Source: Pseudogracilibacillus auburnensis (lineage in GTDB: Bacteria > Bacillota > Bacilli > Bacillales > Amphibacillaceae). Taken from it: DNA of 64,000 bases. Each line of letters opens with the position of its first letter. Position 1 is the first letter of the stretch. The stretch covers positions 62,001 through 126,000 of the forward strand of contig NZ_QJJQ01000006.1 in NCBI RefSeq assembly GCF_003201975.1, read 5' to 3'. The notes beneath the pieces are model-generated. The model was given only the letters and a program-made list of their open reading frames with translations. It was not told the DNA's origin and ran no database searches. Shown here piece by piece: positions 35,733 through 44,477 of the stretch. The translations under genes and the position numbers were made by a program.

Positions 35733-36475
35733 AAAAAAAGAGAGCCTGATGTATGAACTGCCCCCTGTCAAGTAGACAGTAGAAATAGTAAAAAGCGATC
35801 TAAGCGGCTTTAGTTCTAAATTCCATAGGACTAAGCCCGTTTAGTCGTTTTAGATACCTATTATGATTGTAAAAATGAATATAGTCCTCTATGGCTTTAG
35901 ATAATTCTTCAAATGTTCCATACTTATGTAAATAGTATTTCTCACATTTGATTGTTCCCCCAAAAAGATTCCATTGGTCCATTATCAATACACCTACCGA
36001 CTTACGACATACTTTGTGTCATTCCCGCTTTATCAATTCTTCATTTAAACCGATGAGAGGTGTATTGAAACCCACCAACAGATCACTATGAATTAGTCGA
36101 TGATCCCATTCTAAAAGTTCAGTGGCTTGGTCTAGCGCATTAAACACAAAGTTATTATGGAATGTCCTAATGTTTCCTTTAATTCCTTCGTGTACTTCTT
36201 CCAAGATGTATAAGGTATTAGCCCGCTTGTTCCGGAGAATTCAAAATGATTCATCCATCTAGATAAGGTCTTTTTAGATATTTTATATTTCACACAAAAT
36301 TCTATAAGTGAACAATTTCTCTTTTTGTAAGCCCCAATACTTCTAATTTAAACACAAGAGAATGGGATCTTCCTGACATAAAAAAACTCCCCCTAAGATT
36401 CAACAGATTTTTAATTTTTTAATCTCTGTCTACCTTAGGGGGAGCATATCAATATATATTTTGACTCTCTTTTTT
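35733..36475 (+). terminator. Terminator of the mco gene split by an IS remnant
   Basis: AAAAAAAGAGAG (35733-35744) lies 24 nt after the mco stop. Its partner CTCTCTTTTTT (36465-36475) lies 720 bp away, directly beyond the IS3-family remnant. The two halves pair over 11 bp and end in a T-run, exactly a Rho-independent terminator with the IS in its loop. Confidence 0.7.
35754..36451 (-). mobile_element. IS3-family (IS150 group) remnant, internally deleted and frameshifted
   Basis: The ends are related inverted repeats: TGAACTGCCCCCTGTCAAGT continuing AGACAG on the left, and TGATATGCTCCCCCTAAGGT continuing AGACAG when the right end is read inwards. Minus-strand frames contain an orfA start (MSGRSHSLVFKLEVLGL), then orfB pieces in shifting frames: NNFVFNALDQATELLEW, DHRLIHSD, GMTQSMS, VGRCIDNGPMESFWG and IKCEKYYLHKYGTFEELSKA to NGLSPMEFRTKAA. 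At about 700 bp it is half a full IS3 element and cannot make an active transposase. No clean target duplication is visible. Confidence 0.85.
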
Positions 36476-36541
36476 ATATCAGTAGGTATAAGAAAAAATA
36501 AAACTTTCCTCTTTAACGAAATATCATCTTTTCTAATTTAA

Positions 36542-36715
36542 TTATTTATCTTCTTTTAAGTGCGAAAGTTTATTTTCTGTTACCCATTTATGATCTTTAA
36601 CTTTTTCATCATGGTTGAAGGAGAGAAAAAACAGCATATACATTAGTATAATAAGCACCCACAATCGTTACTGTAGCACCTTTCATATCCTTCATATGAT
36701 CTGTCTCCAACTTCT
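36542..36715 (-). pseudogene. Broken ydhK (DUF1541) fragment
   Basis: The minus strand reads LETDHMKDMKGATVTIVGAY and YTNVYAV, then loses frame (FSLLQP, stop), and continues in another frame as HDEKVKDHKWVTENKLSHLK to a TAA at 36544. These match two neighbouring parts of YdhK-type repeats (GAxATIxGAYxTxVYxV ... GGEKVxxHKWV), with the short piece between them lost. YdhK-like proteins often accompany copper genes. The rest of the 36452-36775 gap holds nothing else. Confidence 0.65.
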
Positions 36716-36775
36716 GAATGTTATTTATATAATATAAAATTGCCTAATATATTTTTTATACTGAGCAATTTTAAA

Positions 36776-37102
36776 TTAAGCGATATTTCGACAAGCCTCT
36801 GCACATTTAAAACATGCTTGTGCACATTGCTTGCAATGATCTTGAGGGTGTTTTTTACATTCGTTCCCACATGCTTCACATACTGTTGTACAAACTACCG
36901 CTAATTCGGATATAAAAGGTGAGCCTCTTGTTACGGCTTGTTCTAAATAACCACAAATATCTGCGCATTCTCTATCCAATCGAATGCAATTAGCCATCAT
37001 TTGCATGTCGTCTTCTCGTAAGCATGCATCATAACAGTGGTTACAAGCTGTCATACATTCATGCAAAATTTGAAGCAGTTCTTGATGTTGTTCATGTGAC
37101 AT
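36776..37102 (-). CDS. Four-helix-bundle copper-binding protein (Csp3/YhjQ-like)
   Basis: A 108-residue protein with 16 cysteines, mostly in CxxxC or CxxC spacing along helices (ECMTACNHCYDAC, VCEACGNEC, CKQCAQACFKCAEAC). This is the DUF326/Csp family, in which cysteines line the inside of a four-helix bundle and hold many Cu(I) ions. There is no signal peptide, so it is the cytosolic (Csp3) type. The frame is open to 37237, but AAGGAGGATTATC fixes ATG 37102. It is divergent from copB. Confidence 0.9.
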   Translation of the reverse strand: MSHEQHQELLQILHECMTACNHCYDACLREDDMQMMANCIRLDRECADICGYLEQAVTRGSPFISELAVVCTTVCEACGNECKKHPQDHCKQCAQACFKCAEACRNIA

Positions 37103-37339
37103 GATAATCCTCCTTATAGTTAAAATTTTTCTTTCAAAATATAAATTGCCCAGCATTATTATATATAAACGCAAAATATAAAACTCGACAGAAAATGCAT
37201 GATGTTTAAAAATTGATACGAATTTCAACCATAGCAATAATATGTAACATTTTCTTGATAAATTCTCGAAATTTTATCTTTAATATAGTAAATAAAGAGA
37301 GGGAGAAAAACTAATCAAGAAAAAAATATAACTATTACG

Positions 37340-37432
37340 CCTACCGTTCAATCTTTAAAGTTTAGGCTTTAAAAACAAACAAAAAAGTAATTTTGCATAT
37401 GTATTTTTTCAGAATGACTCAAATGTAGAATT
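37340..37432 (+). repeat. Fragment of the mosaic repeat upstream of copB
   Basis: GCCTACCGTTCAATC, then AAACAAACAAAAAAGTAATT, TTGCATAT and CAGAATGACTCAAATGTA closely follow the 3' half of copy a (10490-10590). The GC-rich core is missing. It lies 50 nt before the copB operator. Confidence 0.65.
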
Positions 37433-37480
37433 ATCAAAAAGTTATGGTGGTTCTGTTTTTACATTAAATGGGGTTTAATA

Positions 37481-37505
37481 ATACCTTGCAGGGGTATATT
37501 ATAAT
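37481..37505 (+). promoter_or_regulatory. CsoR-like copper operator at the copB promoter
   Basis: ATACCTTGCAGGGGTAT (37481-37497) is a pseudo-palindrome ATACC...GGGGTAT like CsoR boxes before copZA in Bacillus. TATAAT (37500-37505) follows immediately as a likely -10 box, so the operator fills the -35/spacer region. No csoR gene is in the window; a chromosomal one would have to act here. Confidence 0.65.
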
Positions 37506-37575
37506 GAAGTAAGAAAGAGATATATTGTATAAAATACGTATACAAGTTAAATTTATTTTAGCAGGAGTGATATCA

Positions 37576-39690
37576 ATGGTAAAACATGAACATCATAACC
37601 ATCAAGACCAAAAGCATGTACATATACATGAAGGAAATCATAGGCCTCATGATCATCATATACACGAAGAACACGGTAAGGGTAAGATTCATGATGAACA
37701 TGGTCATCACGGTCACAACCATGGTAGTCACGGAGGACATGGTCATCACGATCATAGTGACATGGTAGAAGATTTTAAGAAACGATTTTTTATCTCTTTA
37801 ATTATTACCATTCCAATTCTCGCTTTATCACCAATGATTCAAGAATTCATGGGAGTAGATTGGCGATTTGCTAATGACCAATACATTTTATTTATCCTTT
37901 CCACGTTCGTATTTTTCTATGGTGGCTGGCCATTTATTACTGGCGGTATTAATGAGTTAAGAGACAAGAACCCTGGAATGATGACACTTATTGGTCTTGC
38001 CATTACTATCGCCTACGTTTATAGTACTCTTGTCGTATTTGGTTGGGAAGGTCATAATTTATTTTGGGAATTGGCAACTTTAGTAGATATTATGTTACTT
38101 GGACATTGGATTGAAATGCGATCTATAATGGGAGCTTCCAATGCATTAGAAAAGCTTGTGAAACTGATGCCTAATGAAGCTCATAAACTAGATTTCAACG
38201 ATGAAGTCCATGATGTACCTATTTCCCAACTTACTAATGGAGATAGGGTACTTGTTAAACCCGGTGAAAAAATACCAGTCGATGGGCAAATCCTTGACGG
38301 TAAATCAACCATTGATGAATCAATGCTAACTGGTGAATCTGTTCCCGTGGAAAAAGGGAAAGCAGATGAAGTAATAGGTGGATCAGTTAATAATGAGGGA
38401 TCTCTTATTATACAAGTGGAAAAAACAGGAGAAGCGTCCTACTTATCTCAAGTTATTACTCTTGTAAAAGAAGCACAGGAATCGAAATCAAGAACACAAG
38501 ATTTAACAAATCGAGCAGCTAAGTGGCTATTTTATCTTGCTTTAACAGCGGGGTTTGCAACATTGTTTATATGGCTTGCTCTTGGTTATCCTTTCTATGT
38601 TGCATTGGAACGAATGGTAACAGTAATGGTTATTACTTGTCCACATGCACTAGGATTAGCAGCACCGCTAGTTGTTGCAGTTTCTACAGCTATTTCGGCT
38701 AATAAAGGGTTATTAATTCGCAACCGTGCTAATTTTGAAAATGCACGTAATCTAAATGCGGTAGTTTTTGATAAAACGGGTACACTTACAGAAGGTAAAT
38801 TCGGGATAACAGATATTATTCCGAGTGAAGGATTTAGTGAAGAAGAGATTCTTATTTGGGGTGCAAGCTTGGAACAAAATTCAGAACACCCAATTGCTAC
38901 TGGTATAGTAAAGTCAGCAAATGATCGAGGTATCAATCTGAAGCCTATTACAGAATTTAATTCAATAACCGGTAAAGGGATTGAGGGAATCATCGAGGGA
39001 AAAAAAGTAAATGCAGTAAGTCCTGGTTTTGTTCATAGTGAAAATATGGATTATGATAAACAAACGTTCAATGAAATGTCTGCATTAGGTAAGACGGTAA
39101 TATTTGTATTACTAGATGATGAACTAATTGGTATGATTGCATTAGCCGATATCATTCGGGAGTCAGCAAAAGAAGCAATTTCCGAGTTGAAAGAAAAAGG
39201 AGTCCATTCCATCATGCTTACTGGAGACAATGAAAAGGTAGCTTATTGGGTAGCAAAACAATTAGATATAGATGAGGTTTACGCAGAAGTTTTACCCGAT
39301 GATAAGGCTAATCAAGTGAGGGAAATTCAGTCAAAAGGTTGGAAGGTCGCCATGACTGGTGACGGAGTAAACGATGCTCCAGCATTAGCAACAGCTGACT
39401 TAGGTATTGCAATTGGTGCGGGAACGGACGTCGCTATGGAGACAGCGGATGTGGTACTAGTAAAAAGTGATCCAAAAGATGTTGTGGATCTGATGGAACT
39501 ATCTCAAAAAACATATCGAAAAATGGTTCAAAACTTATGGTGGGCAACAGGATACAATATTTTTGCTATTCCATTAGCAGCAGGGATTTTAGCACCGATT
39601 GGGATAGTATTAAGCCCGGCAGTTGGAGCAGTTTTAATGAGCTTAAGTACGATAATTGTTGCAATTAATGCAAAATTATTAAAAGCGTAA
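37576..39690 (+). CDS. copB: Copper-exporting P-type ATPase, CopB type
   Basis: A 704-residue P1B-type ATPase. A His-rich cytosolic head (residues about 3-65, many HxH and HHxH) replaces the usual CxxC domains. Membrane metal site: [10 protein letters not shown] (Cys355-Pro-His357), which marks the CopB group for copper/silver. Phosphorylation site DKTGTLTEG (Asp399), HP motif SEHPIA and hinge GDGVNDAPA are intact. AGGAG 8 nt before ATG 37576 sets the start; the frame extends upstream without signal. It probably pumps copper out under CsoR-type control. Confidence 0.93.
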   Translation: MVKHEHHNHQDQKHVHIHEGNHRPHDHHIHEEHGKGKIHDEHGHHGHNHGSHGGHGHHDHSDMVEDFKKRFFISLIITIPILALSPMIQEFMGVDWRFANDQYILFILSTFVFFYGGWPFITGGINELRDKNPGMMTLIGLAITIAYVYSTLVVFGWEGHNLFWELATLVDIMLLGHWIEMRSIMGASNALEKLVKLMPNEAHKLDFNDEVHDVPISQLTNGDRVLVKPGEKIPVDGQILDGKSTIDESMLTGESVPVEKGKADEVIGGSVNNEGSLIIQVEKTGEASYLSQVITLVKEAQESKSRTQDLTNRAAKWLFYLALTAGFATLFIWLALGYPFYVALERMVTVMVITCPHALGLAAPLVVAVSTAISANKGLLIRNRANFENARNLNAVVFDKTGTLTEGKFGITDIIPSEGFSEEEILIWGASLEQNSEHPIATGIVKSANDRGINLKPITEFNSITGKGIEGIIEGKKVNAVSPGFVHSENMDYDKQTFNEMSALGKTVIFVLLDDELIGMIALADIIRESAKEAISELKEKGVHSIMLTGDNEKVAYWVAKQLDIDEVYAEVLPDDKANQVREIQSKGWKVAMTGDGVNDAPALATADLGIAIGAGTDVAMETADVVLVKSDPKDVVDLMELSQKTYRKMVQNLWWATGYNIFAIPLAAGILAPIGIVLSPAVGAVLMSLSTIIVAINAKLLKA

Positions 39691-39769
39691 AATGTATACA
39701 AAAAAATTAAATTTTTTTTGTATTATTGTTGTTTCATCAAGATATATGTAACTAGCAATTAGGAAAAGA

Positions 39770-39885
39770 GATAGTAGTCATTAATTTGGGCAAATCAATG
39801 AATGGATTTCTATTCCCTAGAATTTCCAAATTAGCTTTATGTCGATGCTTTTCATCGTCTGGTTCTTTAAAATGATCTTGTCAGC
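39770..39885 (-). pseudogene. C-terminal remnant of an endonuclease I family nuclease
   Basis: One minus-strand frame reads DHFKEPDDEKHRHKANLEIL followed by GNRNPFIDLPKLMTTI. Endonuclease I/YurI-type nucleases end with a W-H-x-x-D-P-V-D ... R-H-x-x-x-x-x-I-Q-GNRNPFID block, which this mirrors. The preceding sequence is full of stops, so only a fragment survives. The rest of the 39691-40378 gap has no gene except the hairpin noted next. Confidence 0.55.
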
Positions 39886-40074
39886 AAAAAGCAATGGGGT
39901 ATCGTTGTTTTTTGCATTTTCTTGCTACTTTTTAGGGTACCGTAATCTCACTCAGGATATAATTCCCTACCAATATGCTCGTTCAAATCGATCCATTTCA
40001 TGTTTACCAAAATTATTTCAGAGGCTGCCTATCATAATTTCCATCCATATTTACCGAATTTTATCATGCATCAA

Positions 40075-40111
40075 GTAACTATGGATGGTGTAATGTACCA
40101 TCTATAGTTAC
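40075..40111. repeat. 15-bp hairpin
   Basis: GTAACTATGGATGGT pairs with ACCATCTATAGTTAC with one G-U, around a 7-nt loop. There is no T-run. It lies in decayed DNA between copB and the convergent membrane-protein gene. Confidence 0.55.
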
Positions 40112-40378
40112 ATAGGTGAATCAATTTGGGAATCTATTTGTTTCTTTCAATATTGGAGCAATATCATTAATTCTGTATCGTCTTAGTAGGGAAAAATAAG
40201 TAAAGTGAAATTTATTAGTAAAAATAACAGTTATTCAATTTACGAACGTTTTTTAGATTAATGGAATTGGAGTCGTCCGTGGTATTTACGTTTAATACCT
40301 TATAATAAAGGCTGCTATTTTACTTTGTTAAACAGTGTCTGTTTATTTTACGAATAAAACAAAAAGTCCCTATCTTAA

Positions 40379-40936
40379 CTATTTTCCAAAATAGCTCTCT
40401 ATAGAAACATCAGGTTTAATAAAAACTGGTTCAAATAGTTCAAATGCAAAAAAGAAAAACCCAAAAAGAATGACTGTAATGAACAGATTACTAAAAAAAC
40501 TGGTTTTTTTATTTACTTCTTGATTAATCATACAAAGGAGGATTAATGATGTGCCGAGGAATAAAAAAAACATTATTTTAGCAATGGCATCACGATATTC
40601 TACTGTTATCATTTCTCCAAGCATCGCACCCATCATTCCCCCCATAAGTCCAGAGAACATTCCGTCTAGTATTGCCATAATACTTATGGGTACGCCGGCT
40701 AAAAAACCCATAACCAAACCAACTAACATTCCCAGTACTGTTGAAATAAATAAGTTTCCTGAAAACAATATTCCAAATATTACTCCTATTGTTAAACCAA
40801 TACTCATTCCCAATGTCATGGCAATCATCATACCGGTCATACTAGTTATTTTTTTTCTATAATAGATCGTTTTATTGATTACAAATATTGAAAGTAACAC
40901 AATGCTAAAAAGCATCAAATATACTGAAACACCCAT
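40379..40936 (-). CDS. Met/Gly-rich membrane protein of unknown function
   Basis: A 185-residue protein with about five to six helices. The core is dense in Met and Gly: GMMIAMTLGMSIGLTIG and GMFSGLMGGMMGAMLGEM. Met-rich helices can coordinate Cu(I) in copper transporters, and the gene sits among copper genes, so a role in copper binding or transport is a reasonable guess but unproven. I know no named family. Start ATG 40936 is chosen over TTG 40954 because AAAGGGGT lies between them. Confidence 0.65.
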   Translation of the reverse strand: MGVSVYLMLFSIVLLSIFVINKTIYYRKKITSMTGMMIAMTLGMSIGLTIGVIFGILFSGNLFISTVLGMLVGLVMGFLAGVPISIMAILDGMFSGLMGGMMGAMLGEMITVEYRDAIAKIMFFLFLGTSLILLCMINQEVNKKTSFFSNLFITVILFGFFFFAFELFEPVFIKPDVSIESYFGK

Positions 40937-41064
40937 TATTCTTACCCCTTTCAACCTTATCCATTATTTTATGTTATGTATGGTAAAAGGCAAAGTATGA
41001 TTAGTGCGGTACTTTCTATTGGTGAATATTATTACAAACAGTTAACAATATTAAATATGTATGA

Positions 41065-41220
41065 CAGGAAATAAACTCCATCATTTCTGCACAAAAAAAG
41101 TTTAAAGTAGGTAAGAAAGGATTTGAAAATCAAGAGGGAATAATCAAATTAAATTCCGAAAGGATAGATCAAGAAACGAATGATGTAAACAAAGATTTAC
41201 TATTTGAAAAAAAATTTTAA
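41065..41220 (+). other. Coding-like fragment without a start
   Basis: One frame reads ISAQKKFKVGKKGFENQEG, then IIKLNSERIDQETNDVNK and DLLFEKKF before TAA at 41218-41220. The composition looks protein-like but there is no ribosome site or start upstream. It is probably the tail of a lost gene; the family is unknown. The rest of 40955-41320 is featureless. Confidence 0.3.
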
Positions 41221-41320
41221 CATTATCTATATTCGTACTTTTCGTAGTCATTATAAGGATAGTCCTCTAGCTACGAACAAGTAAAAAGTATATTTATCAT
41301 TAGAGAGAAGGGGTAGGTTA

Positions 41321-41641
41321 ATGATACCAATTGGAATAACAGTTAAAATGTCTAAGCGTATTTTATTTAGAATCCCTTCTACCTGGAGAAGTAAAATTAA
41401 GATAGAACAAGGAAACATAGCAAAAATATGGATCCAAAATAACTCTGTTATAATAAAAGCATGTGATCAATATACGACCGAAATTACTAGCACAATTGGT
41501 AGAGAGGGGCAAATTTATATTCCTACTGAAGTACGTGATCATTTTAATTTAAAAGGAATAAAACACTTCAAGGTTTTTATTGATGAGGTAAACAGGAATA
41601 TTATTTTAAAACCATTGGAAGAAAGATTATATGAAGAATAA
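41321..41641 (+). CDS. SpoVT/AbrB-like DNA-binding protein
   Basis: A 106-residue protein made of two similar beta-rich halves. The second, IGREGQIYIPTEVRDHF followed by VFIDEVNRNIILKP, is a recognisable AbrB/MazE-type swapped-hairpin domain. The first (ILFRIPSTWRSKIKIEQGN, then KIWIQNNSVIIKA) has the same layout but is diverged. ATG 41321 follows AGAAGGGGTAGGTTA. It could regulate neighbouring copper genes or be an orphan transition-state-type regulator; no toxin gene is adjacent. Confidence 0.65.
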   Translation: MIPIGITVKMSKRILFRIPSTWRSKIKIEQGNIAKIWIQNNSVIIKACDQYTTEITSTIGREGQIYIPTEVRDHFNLKGIKHFKVFIDEVNRNIILKPLEERLYEE

Positions 41642-41730
41642 GACAATAAGATCATTTGGATTTTTGTACCAAGTTAAGTAAACAGATTTTATCGTTATTT
41701 CAAATAACTTATTAGAAAGGGAAGTATTAG

Positions 41731-41820
41731 ATGTTTTGTAGAGATAATGCATTCGTAAAGAGTAGAAATGGTATAAAGGAGTATAGAAATAATAGTGAGG
41801 TGAGTCTACTTGAAAATTAA
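41731..41820 (+). CDS. Possible 29-residue leader peptide overlapping cueP
   Basis: ATG 41731 has AAAGGGAAG 6 nt upstream and opens MFCRDNAFVKSRNG. It stops at TAA 41818-41820, 8 nt inside the cueP gene in another frame. It covers the cueP ribosome site, so its translation could couple to or regulate cueP. No homologue is recognised, and it could be chance. Confidence 0.3.
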   Translation: MFCRDNAFVKSRNGIKEYRNNSEVSLLEN

Positions 41821-42331
41821 ACTAAGTTTGTTTATGTTATTGGCATCTGTTTTATTAGTTGCCTGTAGTAATGATAGTATATCCCAGGAAGGTGATACGG
41901 AAGACATCAAGGAATTAGTTCATGAATATAGTGTGGGTGACATCAAAGACGAAACTGCCTCTATCACATCAGAAGAATTAATCGTTACAAATAGTGATAA
42001 AAGCGAGACTATCTATTCATTGCCTGAGGATGAATTTTTTGTTTCCATTGCGCCTTACATCAATGAAACCCATCCTTGTACGAACCATAGTCTGACAGGG
42101 TGTCAAGGTGAAATGGTAGAAGAAACATTTAATGTATTTATTGAAGATATGGAAGGCAATGTAGTGCTGGAAGATACATTGAAAACAGAGGCAAACGGAT
42201 TTATTGATTTATGGTTGCCACGAGATAAAACGTATAATATAACCATTAATCATAATGGAAAAAAAGTGAAGGCAAAGTTTTCAACCTTCGAACAAGACGG
42301 AACTTGTATTACAACTATGCAGTTAATATAG
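41810..42331 (+). CDS. cueP: CueP-family copper-binding lipoprotein
   Basis: A 173-residue lipoprotein: signal with lipobox LLVACS (Cys19), then a beta-rich domain. The CueP metal motif is present as THPCTNHSLTGCQGE with a third Cys in DGTCITTMQL near the end. In Salmonella CueP is the main periplasmic copper-binding protein; here it would be held on the outer face of the membrane. Start TTG 41810 lies 5-6 nt after GTGAGGTGAG. It is the last intact gene of the copper island before prsA. Confidence 0.88.
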   Translation: MKIKLSLFMLLASVLLVACSNDSISQEGDTEDIKELVHEYSVGDIKDETASITSEELIVTNSDKSETIYSLPEDEFFVSIAPYINETHPCTNHSLTGCQGEMVEETFNVFIEDMEGNVVLEDTLKTEANGFIDLWLPRDKTYNITINHNGKKVKAKFSTFEQDGTCITTMQLI

Positions 42332-42351
42332 AACAAAAAGCATCTAAAATT

Positions 42352-42435
42352 TGAAGTGACTCCTAAAAGTTAGACATAGTTATTTCATTAGGCGATTTGT
42401 TGAAAATGAGTCCGGAATTGTATCGACTCATTTTT
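42352..42435 (+). mobile_element. IS-end-like sequence with terminator-like hairpin behind cueP
   Basis: TGAAGTGACTCCTAAAAGTT AGACA (42352-42376) looks like an outer end of an IS3-group element. Then AAATGAGTC (42404-42412) pairs with GACTCATTT (42425-42433), followed by T, and may end cueP transcription. No matching second end or transposase is visible. Confidence 0.45.
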
Positions 42436-42754
42436 AATTCCCGCTTTTTTTCAGATAATGGTAAAGTTGATGTTACTTATATGATTCACAAGTGTCAGTA
42501 GAAGAAATGCGAATGATGAATCAAGGTTATGATGTGTGGGAGCGGATTAGAAGAAGCTGGTTCCATTTCTAATGAACCATTTTTTATGTGCTTTGCATTT
42601 CTTTGGAATGTACTAAAAAAACTTAAACGCAAAAGGTCAGATCGAAGCAAATGAAAGATTACACGTATAAGGAAAGTAAGATCTAACTGAACTTTATTCT
42701 TCCAGGTCCATCATTTCGATATATTTTTTAGTCTCATTTATAGGTTTTGATAAC
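42436..42754. other. Decayed coding traces between cueP and prsA
   Basis: Short protein-like stretches in changing plus-strand frames: KMSPELYRLIFNSRFFS, then DSQVSVEEMRMMNQGYDVWE, then EEAGSISNEPFFMCFAF. Each ends in a stop and none has a start. This suggests a gene broken by frameshifts; I do not recognise the family. Confidence 0.3.
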
Positions 42755-42786
42755 AAACAGACGATGATATTACACATCGTCTGTTT
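42755..42786. terminator. Terminator of prsA
   Basis: AAACAGACGATG pairs perfectly with CATCGTCTGTTT (12 bp, 8-nt loop), 32 nt after the prsA stop. On the minus strand it runs into GTTTGTTAT-type T-rich sequence. It marks the right edge of the accessory region. Confidence 0.75.
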
Positions 42787-42817
42787 AACTTTACTTATTT
42801 GAATTGTCCTATCATTT

Positions 42818-43690
42818 TTAGCCTAATCCTTGACCTTCTTCAAAAATATCTTTGAATTCATCAAGTTTAATGTCTATTTTAGTATCCTCAATTATTTTAT
42901 TAATTTTTTCCATTGCTTCTTCAGGATCAATTTTTCTTTCCATAATTGTACGGCGGATTTCTTCCTCTTTTTCTTCCAATGATCCGATATCTTCTTTCAT
43001 TTCTTTCTTATCTGTCACTTCGATAATATGAAAGCCGAATGGAGATTGAACAGGATCACTAATTTCTCCAACATCCATTGAGAATGCAGCATCTTCAAAT
43101 TCAGGAACCATTGCACCAACTGAGAAATAGCCTAAGTTTCCACCTTCTTCAGCACTACCGTCCGATGAGTATTCTTTTGCTAATTTGGCAAAGTCTTCCC
43201 CTTTATCTAATTTCTTTTTCACTTCTTTTGCTGTTTCTTCATCTTCCACTAAAATGTGACGGGCTTCAATTTCTGTTTTCAATCGGTCATAATATTGTTT
43301 CACTTCTTCATCCGTCACTTCAATATCTTCCGTTATAGCAGCTTCTTGCAATAAACTGTTTTTAATATCCTTTTTTAAATCTTCTTCTGTCAAACCTTGT
43401 GCTTTTAAGACATCTTCGTAGTCTTCGCCAACTTGTTCTTTTATTTTATCTAGCTCATCTTCAATTTGTTTGTCTGTCACTTCATATTTATCTTCTAATA
43501 CTGTGATCGTAATTAGCTCTCTTAAAACTTCAGCACCATTCCGGTTTTTTAACTCGTTATAAAATTGTTCTTTCGTTACATCTCCAGCACTCGTTTTTAC
43601 AACCGTTTCTGAATTATCTTTTGTTCCTCCACATGCAGTAAGCCCTACTAGTCCAATTGTAAGAGATGCTGCTACGATTATCTTTTTCAT
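42818..43690 (-). CDS. prsA: Foldase lipoprotein PrsA
   Basis: A 290-residue lipoprotein: signal with lipobox GLTAC (Cys20), an N-terminal SurA-like helical part and a parvulin (PPIC) domain from about residue 135. The parvulin domain shows [31 protein letters not shown] and [11 protein letters not shown] charged C-terminal tail follows. PrsA helps exported proteins, including PBPs, fold at the membrane-wall interface. ATG 43690 has GAGGAG upstream. In B. subtilis it lies close to yhaL; here about 18 kb separates them. Confidence 0.95.
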   Translation of the reverse strand: MKKIIVAASLTIGLVGLTACGGTKDNSETVVKTSAGDVTKEQFYNELKNRNGAEVLRELITITVLEDKYEVTDKQIEDELDKIKEQVGEDYEDVLKAQGLTEEDLKKDIKNSLLQEAAITEDIEVTDEEVKQYYDRLKTEIEARHILVEDEETAKEVKKKLDKGEDFAKLAKEYSSDGSAEEGGNLGYFSVGAMVPEFEDAAFSMDVGEISDPVQSPFGFHIIEVTDKKEMKEDIGSLEEKEEEIRRTIMERKIDPEEAMEKINKIIEDTKIDIKLDEFKDIFEEGQGLG

Positions 43691-43902
43691 TCCTTTACAC
43701 TCCTCATATAACTAACCTAAATATAGTTAAAACTTTACCTTATATTAAATGCCCTTTAAAAAGAATACCACATCTATTAAAATAGATAAATTTATTTCTT
43801 GTCGAAAATAGAAGTTGTTATCAAAATGTAACAACTTACTGAAAAAGGAGGAGTGGCAATAGAAAAGAAGGTCAATAAATTAACCTTCTCTCCTATAGAA
43901 GT

Positions 43903-44052
43903 TGTTCAAAAAGTTCGGTAAAAATGACACTCGCATTTCTTTGGCAGAAAGAAAGTATAGCCACTTTCTACTGCTCACTGTCTAAATGCGAAGTTCAAGG
44001 ACGCCGACGATCTTAGCCGCCCCTCGATCCTTTTTATCCTCCTTTTTGAACA
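43903..44052. mobile_element. 150-bp MITE-like element
   Basis: Perfect 11-bp terminal inverted repeats TGTTCAAAAAG and CTTTTTGAACA enclose a GC-richer centre (ACGCCGACGATCTTAGCCGC, CCCTCGATCC) unlike the flanks. It codes for nothing. It sits between prsA and yhaH. The rest of that 377-bp gap includes a short hairpin (AGAAGGT with ACCTTCT) at 43866-43891. Confidence 0.65.
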
Positions 44053-44067
44053 CAGACTTACAAAGCT

Positions 44068-44433
44068 TCACTCATTTTTTTCTTGTATTTTCTGTTCCAA
44101 ATCTTGAATGCTAGCTTGTATTTGCTCCAAATATTCATGAATATTTTCTTGATGAGGTTCGATTGCGTTTTTCCATTCTTCTACGGAAGTCTGCATTTCT
44201 TGTGTTAATTCATTAATTAATGCTACACCTTCTTTTGATGTTTTCGCAATTTGATCTTTAAGGCGTAGCCCATCTTGAATGATGTCATCAACAATTCGTT
44301 TCCATTCTAGGCTTTGTTGTTTAATTTGATATCTTAATTCCCTACCAGAAGATGGAGTAGTTAATAAAGCTGTTGCCGCACTAATTGTTCCACCAACAAT
44401 AAATCCTATTGCTATAGATTTTCCTTTAGACAT
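44068..44433 (-). CDS. yhaH: YhaH (YtxH-domain) protein
   Basis: A 121-residue protein. One N-terminal helix with glycines (IAIGFIVGGTISAATALLTTPSSGRELR) is the YtxH signature, followed by a long amphipathic coiled coil. YhaH is a small Bacillus membrane-anchored protein of unclear function, sometimes stress- or sporulation-linked, and lies near prsA and hit in B. subtilis as here. ATG 44433 has AAAGGAGA upstream. Confidence 0.85.
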   Translation of the reverse strand: MSKGKSIAIGFIVGGTISAATALLTTPSSGRELRYQIKQQSLEWKRIVDDIIQDGLRLKDQIAKTSKEGVALINELTQEMQTSVEEWKNAIEPHQENIHEYLEQIQASIQDLEQKIQEKNE

Positions 44434-44477
44434 AATAATATTCTCCTTTCATAAAAAGCATGTTCATATCCATAAAA

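Noticed and set aside
37573-37755. Short Met/Val-rich ORFs over the 5' end of copB
   Set aside because: They are other-frame readings of the His-rich codons (CAT/CAC) of copB.
39839-40078. 79-codon plus-strand ORF between copB and the membrane-protein gene
   Set aside because: It is antisense to the nuclease remnant and lacks a ribosome site.
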